NCBI RefSeq assembly: GCF_022132145.1
Contig: NZ_JAJISP010000001.1
Coordinates: forward strand, 186,001 to 250,000
DNA length: 64,000 nucleotides
Direction: 5' to 3'
Source: Pseudomonas sp. MMS21 TM103
GTDB lineage: Bacteria > Pseudomonadota > Gammaproteobacteria > Pseudomonadales > Pseudomonadaceae
Shown here one piece after another: positions 57,641 through 64,000 of the stretch (positions within the stretch are counted from its first letter, which is position 1; each line of letters opens with the position of its first letter). Position numbers and translations under genes: made by a program. The notes beneath the pieces are model-generated. The model made no database searches. It had not been told where the DNA came from and saw only the letters and a program-made list of their open reading frames with translations.

Positions 57641-59635
57641 ATGCCAGCCTTGAAGTTTGCTCAACTGCGTTACCTGGCGCTGATTCTACTGGTTTGGCTG
57701 ACGATTTTTACCATGACCCGCAGTGCCTTGCTGTTCAGTCACCTCGGCGAAGCGGATCTCGGCTTGAGCGAACTGGCCCGTGTATATGCCACCGGCCTGG
57801 GCTATGACCTGGGCTTTGTGGTGTACGCGGCACTGCCGCTGGCCTGTTACCTGCTGCTGTGCCCACGACGTATCTGGCTGCAGCCCTGGCACCGCGGCCT
57901 GCTCCATGGCGTAGTGGCTGTCAGCCTGTTCGCCATGCTGTTTACCGCCGTGGCGGAGTGGCTGTTCTGGGACGAGTTTGGCGTGCGCTTCAACTTTATC
58001 GCCGTGGATTACCTGGTTTACTCCGACGAGGTACTCAACAACATCCTCGAGTCTTATCCGATCTACCCGCTGCTGGCAGCGCTTGCCGTCATCGCGGCGG
58101 TTGCCGCCATGCTCTTGCGCAGCGCCACAGACGCCGCCCTCAAGGCACCGCTGCTGAGCTGGCGCAACAGTGCCTGGGGCGCGGCCGGCATTGCCCTGAT
58201 GGCCTGCGTCAGTAGCCTGCTGCTCGACCAGGATTTCCCCCGCGGCGCGGACGGCAATGCTTATCAACGTGAACTGGCCAGCAATGGCCCCTACCAATTC
58301 TTCGCCGCCTTTCGCAACAATGAGCTGGATTATCCACAGTTCTACGCCACCCTGGACCAGGACGAAATCGCCAAGCAGTTGCGCGCCGAGCTAAGCGAGC
58401 CCAACGCACGCTTTATCGGCAGCGAACCCATGGATATTCGCCGGCTGATAGATAATCCCGGGCAGGTACAGCGGCACAACGTGATACTGGTGACCATAGA
58501 GAGCCTCAGCGCCAAATACCTGGGCAGCTTCGGCGACACGCGCGGCCTGACCCCCAACCTCGACCGTCTACGCCAGCAGAGCCTGTTCTTCACCAACTTC
58601 TATGCCACCGGCACCCGCACCGACCGCGGACTCGAAGCCATCAGCCTGTCGATGCCGCCAACGCCCGGGCGCTCAATCGTCAAACGCATCGGCCGTGAAA
58701 GCGGTTTTGCCAGCCTCGGCCAACAATTCCAGGCCCTCGGCTACGACAGCGCCTTCGTCTATGGCGGGCGCGGCTATTTCGACAACATGAGTGCGTTTTT
58801 CAGCGGCAATGGTTACCGCGTGGTCGACCAGAGCAGCGTTAATGAGCAGGACATCCACTTCAAGAATGCCTGGGGCATGTCGGACGAAGACCTTTACTCC
58901 GAGACGCTGAAGCTGGCCGACGCCGACCATGCCATTGGCAAACCGTTCTACCTGCAGCTGATGACCACCTCCAACCACCGGCCGTACACCTACCCGAGCG
59001 GACGTATCGACATCCCATCGGGCTATGGCCGTGAAGGCGCGGTCAAGTACACCGACCATGCCATCGGCCTGTTTCTCGAGCAGGCGCGGCACAAGCCCTG
59101 GTTTGCCAACACCCTGTTCGTCTTCGTCGCCGATCACACCGCAGGTAGCGCCGGCACCGAAGACCTGCCGGTGGCCAACTACCATATCCCGCTGTTCATC
59201 TACGCCCCGGCCTTTATCCAACCACGCGAACATGCCGGCCTGGCCAGCCAGATTGATCTGGCTCCGACCTTGCTGGGCCTGCTCAATGTCGACTACACCT
59301 CGACCTTCTTTGGCCGCAATGTACTGCGCGCGGATGCAGCGCCTGGCCGCGCCCTGATTGGCAATTACCAGCACCTGGGTCTGTTCGACGGGCTTGACCT
59401 GGCGATTCTCAGCCCACGCAAGAGCATGCGCCGCCACGAGGACGCCCTGGGTCTCAGCCGCGAATCGAGTGCCAAGGCCGACGACCCGCTGCTCAAGCGC
59501 ACTATCAGCTATTACCAGAGCGCCAGTTACGACTTCAGCCATCACCTGCTTGGCTGGCAGCAGACTCGCGCAATCGGCACCGAGCGACTCGCTACCACCC
59601 CGACCCGGACCAAGGATCGTGACCATGCGCTTTGA
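57641..59635 (+). CDS. LTA synthase family (sulfatase-like) membrane protein
   Basis: A 664-residue protein. About five N-terminal membrane helices (residues 9-195) precede a large periplasmic alkaline-phosphatase-fold domain. Metal ligands and nucleophile region read ILVTIESLSAKYLG and ATGTRTDRGLEA (threonine nucleophile), then SNHRPYTYP and FVADHT. Related enzymes transfer phosphoethanolamine or phosphoglycerol to LPS or glycans. The ATG at 57641 is chosen because it gives the first helix at once. It is next to colR, under a ColR-type box, and overlaps the PAP2 gene by 11 bases. Confidence 0.88.
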   Translation: MPALKFAQLRYLALILLVWLTIFTMTRSALLFSHLGEADLGLSELARVYATGLGYDLGFVVYAALPLACYLLLCPRRIWLQPWHRGLLHGVVAVSLFAMLFTAVAEWLFWDEFGVRFNFIAVDYLVYSDEVLNNILESYPIYPLLAALAVIAAVAAMLLRSATDAALKAPLLSWRNSAWGAAGIALMACVSSLLLDQDFPRGADGNAYQRELASNGPYQFFAAFRNNELDYPQFYATLDQDEIAKQLRAELSEPNARFIGSEPMDIRRLIDNPGQVQRHNVILVTIESLSAKYLGSFGDTRGLTPNLDRLRQQSLFFTNFYATGTRTDRGLEAISLSMPPTPGRSIVKRIGRESGFASLGQQFQALGYDSAFVYGGRGYFDNMSAFFSGNGYRVVDQSSVNEQDIHFKNAWGMSDEDLYSETLKLADADHAIGKPFYLQLMTTSNHRPYTYPSGRIDIPSGYGREGAVKYTDHAIGLFLEQARHKPWFANTLFVFVADHTAGSAGTEDLPVANYHIPLFIYAPAFIQPREHAGLASQIDLAPTLLGLLNVDYTSTFFGRNVLRADAAPGRALIGNYQHLGLFDGLDLAILSPRKSMRRHEDALGLSRESSAKADDPLLKRTISYYQSASYDFSHHLLGWQQTRAIGTERLATTPTRTKDRDHAL

Positions 59636-60214
59636 ATTTCTCCCGGCCGGATCAAGACCGTTCACCTTCTACCTGGGCTTTGGCCTGCCCCTCGCGCTGA
59701 TGCTGTTGCTGGCAGATCCAATCGCGCTCGACTTCGCCATCGCCCGCTGGGCCTACGACCCGCAGGCGGGCTTTATTGGTCGGCATAGCCGGTTTCTCGA
59801 AGACATCCTGCATGACCGTGCCAAGCAGGCAGTGATCACCATCGGCGTACTGGCCATTGTCGGTTTCGTGCTCAGTCTGCTGATCGGCCGCTGGCGGGCA
59901 TGGCGACGACCGCTGGGTTATCTGGTACTGGCGATAGGGATGTCGACCAGCTACGTGACGCCGCTGAATGCCCTGACCGGCGTGCATTGCCCCTGGAGCC
60001 TCAGCGAATTCGGTGGAGAGGAAACCTACACGCCGCTGCTGAGCGCCCGGGAGCCGACCGACGAGCCCGGTCACTGCTGGCCAGGGCCGCGCTCGCCGTA
60101 GCCCTGACCTTGGGCATTACCTTCTCGGTCGGGCGCATGCTGCAGGGGGCGCACTTTTTCTCGCACAACCTATGGACGGCCCTGTTCGACTGGCTGATTA
60201 GCCTGGGCTGCTAA
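59625..60214 (+). pseudogene. PAP2 family phosphatase, frameshifted and internally deleted
   Basis: The frame starts MRFEFLPAGSRPFTFYLGFG at 59625 and shows helices and a WRAWRRPLG (motif 1, KxxxxxxRP-like) near residue 90. It then stops at 60101 after CWPGPRSP. The downstream frame gives RAALAVALTLG...SVGRMLQGAHFFSHNLW (motif 3-like) to 60214. The motif 2 region (normally a GHASG or PSGH stretch with a catalytic histidine) is missing in both frames, right where the frame breaks at about 60085-60100. A short deletion plus frameshift explains this best, unless it is a sequencing error. Confidence 0.75.
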
Positions 60215-60257
60215 CGGCTGCTGCTGTACCGACCGCTCCCCGCGCCAGTTGCCAGCC

Positions 60258-61187
60258 TCAACGCTCAAGCAGCAGCAGGCACAGCGACAAGCTGAGCAAC
60301 GAGCCGAGCGTCGACAGCAGGATAGTGCTGGAGACCACCGCCGCGTCGCGGCGATAGAACTCGGCCAGCATATAGGGGCCTGTGCCGGTCGGCAGCGCGC
60401 TCAACAGTAAAGCCGCAGCGGCCCACATGGGGGGCAGTTGCAGTACATGGAACGCCAGTACCCAGGTAATCAGGGGGTGAGCGACCAGCTTGATCAGCAC
60501 CAGGCCGACGCTACCCTCACTGCGGCCGACCTGCTTGTGAGCAAGAAACAGACCGAGGGAAATCAGCGCACAGGGCGCGGTGGCACTGGCCAGCAGGTCG
60601 ATAAAGCGATGCAGCGGCTCTGGCAGCGGCTGGCCGCCCAGTGCCCACAGACCGCCGAGCAACGGCGCGACGACCAGCGGGTTCTTGGCCAACGCCAGCG
60701 ACACCTTGGCTGTCGCACGCAGCAGGTTCTTTTCATCCTGCAGGGCGACCTCGATGCACACCACCGCCAGGGCGAACAGCACACAGATAACGATCAGACT
60801 GGCGATCAGCGCCGGCTGCAGCCCCTCGTCGCCGAATACCAGCAGGCACAGCGGAATGCCCATGTAGCCGGTGTTGGCGTAAGACGCGCTGAGTCCCTGG
60901 ATGCTGGCATCGGCCAGATTGCCGACCCGGCGCAGACGCCAGAACAACGTCAGCAAGAACACCGCCAGGGTGCCCAGGCTATAGGCGAGGATGAACTGCG
61001 GCTGCCAGATCTGCGCCCACACCGCTGTGGCCGTAGCCTCGAATAGCAACGCCGGCAGGCATAGCCAGACCACCAGGCGATTGATTTCCGAGGCAGCGCT
61101 CGGCCCGAGAATGCCCGTGCGCCGGCACAGGTAGCCGGCCAGGATCAGGGCAAAGACCGGCAGGATAACGTTCAACACGGAGGCCAT
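60258..61187 (-). CDS. AEC family transporter
   Basis: A 309-residue inner-membrane carrier of the auxin efflux carrier family, with about 10 helices. MASVLNVILPVFALILAGYL and SALPTGTGPYMLAEFYRRD match the family. Members export carboxylates such as malate or malonate. A start four codons upstream (GTG) is possible, but ATG at 61187 is preferred. The substrate cannot be read from the sequence. Confidence 0.85.
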   Translation of the reverse strand: MASVLNVILPVFALILAGYLCRRTGILGPSAASEINRLVVWLCLPALLFEATATAVWAQIWQPQFILAYSLGTLAVFLLTLFWRLRRVGNLADASIQGLSASYANTGYMGIPLCLLVFGDEGLQPALIASLIVICVLFALAVVCIEVALQDEKNLLRATAKVSLALAKNPLVVAPLLGGLWALGGQPLPEPLHRFIDLLASATAPCALISLGLFLAHKQVGRSEGSVGLVLIKLVAHPLITWVLAFHVLQLPPMWAAAALLLSALPTGTGPYMLAEFYRRDAAVVSSTILLSTLGSLLSLSLCLLLLER

Positions 61188-61293
61188 GGGCCGGATCACC
61201 TGCGAGCGAAAGTGATCGCGCAGGTTAAGGGCAGCCGCTCGATGTGTCTAACAGCAATTGCACGGGCTAGAGCACTTCAGTAGGCCTGCGCCC

Positions 61294-62244
61294 TCAATCC
61301 GCCGGCGATGGCCAAAACGCGCGGATACCGGCGATGCCCTGAGCGCCCACTTGCCATGCGTGAGCCAGGTGCTGCGGGCCAACACCGCCAAGCAGGTAGG
61401 CTGGCTGATTGAAACTGCGCAGCAATTCGCCGGCCAGAGCCCAACCCAGTGCAGGTGCATCAGGGTGAGTCTGGGTGGCCTGCAGCGGTGACAGGGTGAC
61501 GAAATCCACCCCCATCCGCGTTGCCAGTGCCAGCTCTTGCGCCGAATGACAGGAGGCCGCCAACCAACGACCTGGGACCAAGGGTCGCCCCTGGTCGGCA
61601 TAGCGGCGTAGCTGCTCGGCGGTCAGGTGCCAGCCCGCTGCGGGGAAGTCTGCCAGCCACTCCAGCGGTCCCTTGAGCATCAGCTGCGCCTTGCCCGCGC
61701 AGAGCCCCTGGATATCCAGGGCCAAGTCGCGGTACTGGGCATCGAACATACCCGGCGCACGCAGCTGGATCAGCCGGGTGCCGGCGGCCAGTGCCGCTTG
61801 CACCCCCTGCAACAACGCCTGCGGGGACAGCCCCTCTGGGGTGATCAGGTAGCGGTCGGGCAAACGGGCTGCGGCAATGATCGGCTGGTTCGCCGCTGGA
61901 AACTGATACTCGGTCAACTGCCGCGAACCGACCCAGGCCAGCGCCTGACCTTCGGCGCCGTGGGGTTCGCCGACGAAGGCCGAGACCTCCCAGACATCCA
62001 GCAATACCTGCTTGTCCGGGTAATCGTGATGCACCTGAATCAATGGCCGCGCATCGGTTGGGCGAATCCCCAGCTCCTCCTCCAGCTCGCGAGCCAGGGC
62101 GGCCTCCACCGCCTCGCCGGGCTCAACCTTGCCGCCAGGAAACTCCCACAGACCGCCCTGGTGCTTGTCGTCCGGGCGCTTGGCAATCAGGATGCGGCCA
62201 TCTGCCGCGCGGATCACCGCGGCGGCTACATGAATGCGTTTCAC
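61294..62244 (-). CDS. MutT/Nudix hydrolase fused to a ThiE-like domain
   Basis: A 316-residue two-domain protein. The Nudix domain (residues 1-135) has GGKVEPGEAVEAALARELEE, a complete GX5EX7REUXEEXGU box. A thiamine-phosphate-synthase-like barrel domain follows (about 140-310; YLITPEGLSPQALLQG, FVTLSPLQ and GGVGPQHL). The start is GTG at 62244, with GGAG directly upstream and overlapping the GST stop (GTGA). This fusion exists in Pseudomonas near argJ. The Nudix part may remove 8-oxo-dGTP; the ThiE part has unknown activity. Confidence 0.9.
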   Translation of the reverse strand: MKRIHVAAAVIRAADGRILIAKRPDDKHQGGLWEFPGGKVEPGEAVEAALARELEEELGIRPTDARPLIQVHHDYPDKQVLLDVWEVSAFVGEPHGAEGQALAWVGSRQLTEYQFPAANQPIIAAARLPDRYLITPEGLSPQALLQGVQAALAAGTRLIQLRAPGMFDAQYRDLALDIQGLCAGKAQLMLKGPLEWLADFPAAGWHLTAEQLRRYADQGRPLVPGRWLAASCHSAQELALATRMGVDFVTLSPLQATQTHPDAPALGWALAGELLRSFNQPAYLLGGVGPQHLAHAWQVGAQGIAGIRAFWPSPAD

Positions 62245-62873
62245 TCCAACCGTTCCTCCTGAGCCGCCTGAAACCAGCGCTGGAAGGCCGGCCACTGATA
62301 GACCGTAGCCACATACGCCGCCGCCACCTCGGGCAACGCCACCCGGTAACTGCGCAGCCGAGCCGCGACAGGCGCGAAGAAGGCATCCGCCAGGCTGGCG
62401 TGACCGAACAGGAAGGGACCGCCCTCGCCGAAGTTGCCGCGGCACTCGGCCCAGAGCGCACAGATGCGCCGGATATCGGCCTCGGCATCAGCCGGCATTT
62501 CGTCTAATGCCTGATCGCGTTTGAGATCCATCGGCAGATGTGCGCGCAGCGCAGCAAAACCGCTGTGCATCTCGGCACAGACACTGCGCGCCACCGCGCG
62601 GGCGTATTCGCCGCGCGGCCACAGGTAGGCCTCGGGGTAGCTTTCGGCGAGGTATTCGCCAATCGCCAGGGAATCCCACACTGGCCCCTCCTCGGTCTGC
62701 AGCAACGGCACCTTGCCGGTCGGCGAGTGCGCAAGGATGCGCGCCCGGGTGTCCGGGCGATCGAGCGGGATCAGCACTTCGCTGTATGGCGCCTCGGCCA
62801 GTTCCATGGCCAAGGCGGCGCGCAGCGACCAGGAAGAATAGGTTTTGTCGCCGATGATCAGAACCAGGGACAT
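62241..62873 (-). CDS. glutathione S-transferase family protein
   Basis: A 210-residue GST. The N-terminal domain begins MSLVLIIGDKTYSSWSLRAA with an active-site serine (SSWS) and a cis-proline turn (TGKVPLLQ). The C-terminal helical domain has SLADAFFAPV. It corresponds to PA4401 next to argJ. It is the first gene of a short operon with the Nudix fusion, whose start overlaps its stop. The substrate is unknown. Confidence 0.92.
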   Translation of the reverse strand: MSLVLIIGDKTYSSWSLRAALAMELAEAPYSEVLIPLDRPDTRARILAHSPTGKVPLLQTEEGPVWDSLAIGEYLAESYPEAYLWPRGEYARAVARSVCAEMHSGFAALRAHLPMDLKRDQALDEMPADAEADIRRICALWAECRGNFGEGGPFLFGHASLADAFFAPVAARLRSYRVALPEVAAAYVATVYQWPAFQRWFQAAQEERLE

Positions 62874-62945
62874 GGGGGCACTCCTTGCGTGATGCGGTTG
62901 CTGAAGGGTCAACGGACATTAAGACGCACCGCCACCCAATAGCAA

Positions 62946-62981
62946 ATTCCCGTTGTGCATGCCCCCATGAACAACGGGAAT
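62946..62981 (-). terminator. terminator after argJ
   Basis: Arms ATTCCCGTTGT (62946-62956) and ACAACGGGAAT (62971-62981). On the minus strand the argJ transcript would meet it about 50 bases past the stop, with TTTGC after it. It is also just upstream of the GST start. Confidence 0.7.
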
Positions 62982-63031
62982 AGCCGGGCCCGATCGCCCC
63001 TACCCTGCGCCCTAAAGGCCGCAGGCTACCC

Positions 63032-64000
63032 TCAAGTCCTATATTCGGCGTTGATCTTCACGTACTCATGGGACAGATCGGTGGTCCAGATCGTCTCGCT
63101 GCAGGTGCCCCGCCCCAGCTCGATGCGAATGGTAATTTCCGCTTCGGCCATCACCGCCGCACCCTGCTCTTCGGTGTAGCTGGCAGCACGGCAACCATGA
63201 CTGGCAATGCACACGTCGCCGAGGAACACGTCGATCAGGTTGACATCCAGTTGCGCCACACCGGCGCGGCCGACTGCGGCGAGGATGCGCCCCCAATTCG
63301 GGTCGGAGGCGAACAGCGCAGTCTTGATCAGCGGCGAATGGGCCACCGCGTAGCCGACGTCCAGGCACTCCTGGTGAGTCGCCCCGCCATTGACCTGCAC
63401 GGTGACGAACTTGGTCGCGCCCTCGCCGTCACGCACGATGGCCTGGGCCACCTCCATGCACACCTCGAACACCGACTGCTTGAGTGCGGCGAACAGCGCG
63501 CCGCTGGCCTGAGTAATTTCCTCCAGCGGTGCCTGGCCAGTGGCGATCAACATGCAGCAATCGTTGGTCGAGGTATCGCCGTCGATGGTGATGCGGTTGA
63601 ACGACTTGTTCGCCGCATCGCGCAGCAGATCCTGCAACACACTCTGGCTGACCTTGGCGTCGGTAGCGATGTAACCGAGCATGGTCGCCATGTTCGGTTT
63701 GATCATCCCGGCACCCTTGCTGATGCCGGTGACAGTGACGGTCACGCCGTCATGCACGAACTGGCGGCTGGCGCCCTTGGGCAGGGTGTCGGTGGTCATG
63801 ATGCCGGTGGCCGCTTCAGCCCAGTGGTCCGCAGCCAGGTCGTCCAGGGCCGCCTGCAAGGCGCCCTCGATCTTCTCTACCGGCAAGGGCTCGCCGATCA
63901 CCCCGGTCGAGAACGGCAGCACTGCCCCCTCCTCGACACCGGCCAGCTGCGCCAGGCTGGCGCAGCAGCGCATGGCATTCTGCAAGCCGGGCTCGCCGGT
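63032..64000 (-). CDS. argJ: glutamate N-acetyltransferase/amino-acid acetyltransferase, 3' part
   Basis: The C-terminal 322 residues of ArgJ; the frame is open at the right edge. ArgJ recycles the acetyl group between acetylornithine and glutamate in arginine synthesis. The autoproteolysis site [14 protein letters not shown] is intact; the threonine in ATML becomes the N-terminal nucleophile of the beta chain. [13 protein letters not shown] near the left end of the protein is typical of the alpha chain. It lies beside GST and the Nudix fusion as in P. aeruginosa. Confidence 0.95.
   Translation of the reverse strand, partial: TGEPGLQNAMRCCASLAQLAGVEEGAVLPFSTGVIGEPLPVEKIEGALQAALDDLAADHWAEAATGIMTTDTLPKGASRQFVHDGVTVTVTGISKGAGMIKPNMATMLGYIATDAKVSQSVLQDLLRDAANKSFNRITIDGDTSTNDCCMLIATGQAPLEEITQASGALFAALKQSVFEVCMEVAQAIVRDGEGATKFVTVQVNGGATHQECLDVGYAVAHSPLIKTALFASDPNWGRILAAVGRAGVAQLDVNLIDVFLGDVCIASHGCRAASYTEEQGAAVMAEAEITIRIELGRGTCSETIWTTDLSHEYVKINAEYRT

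Overview
The window is a GC-rich gammaproteobacterial chromosome segment, almost certainly from a Pseudomonas. From about 21.5 kb to the right edge the gene set closely matches what I recall of the P. aeruginosa PA4363-PA4402 neighbourhood: argP, an ACT protein and an arginine exporter, sodB, bifA, a GIDE/LemA pair, icmP with its iron-type operon, mexVW, groESL, fxsA, an SDR, a MscS channel, yajQ, a response regulator, panE, a sensor kinase, a Nudix-ThiE fusion, a GST and argJ. No rRNA, tRNA, CRISPR array, IS transposase or complete prophage was seen.

Left part (1-22 kb): the 3' end of an ABC-2 permease gene is followed by an AT-richer block (981-2990) that reads as a decaying integron cassette array. 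It has three small transcription units on the minus strand (an MBL-fold hydrolase, a small membrane protein and a zinc-ribbon membrane protein), each separated by attC-like sites, and no integrase. The block lies directly downstream of sbcD, where sbcC would normally be. Then come a PEGA-type lipoprotein, an AsnC/YjeH-like exporter pair, a TAXI receptor, YejK, a class III PPK2, a DUF4344 metallopeptidase, a GST, a GIY-YIG protein, phosphatidylcholine synthase, a GlxA-type regulator, a coiled-coil membrane protein, two dehydrogenase/epimerase-type genes and a chemoreceptor.

Middle (21.5-48.7 kb): arginine export (argP, argO), Fe-superoxide dismutase, the c-di-GMP phosphodiesterase BifA, and a four-gene plus-strand cluster (icmP, di-haem oxidoreductase, second imelysin, DUF1513) that is probably for periplasmic iron handling. 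These are followed by a second chemoreceptor, the MexVW-type RND pump, an InaA-like kinase, groESL under a sigma-32-type promoter, fxsA, a HugZ-like protein, an SDR, a mechanosensitive channel and yajQ.

Right part (48.9-64 kb): panE, a large sensor kinase, a PduO-type adenosyltransferase and a pseudouridine synthase. Next is an envelope-stress locus built around colRS. Two near-identical ColR-type boxes flank it, one before the methyltransferase-inaA-dgkA operon and one before an LTA-synthase-family gene, whose downstream PAP2 phosphatase gene is broken. The window ends with an AEC transporter, the Nudix-ThiE protein, a GST and the 3' part of argJ.

Three intergenic repeat elements with terminal inverted repeats (11438-11703, 31467-31541, 48724-48930) and many hairpin terminators were found. 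All calls are from reading the sequence; no database search was possible.
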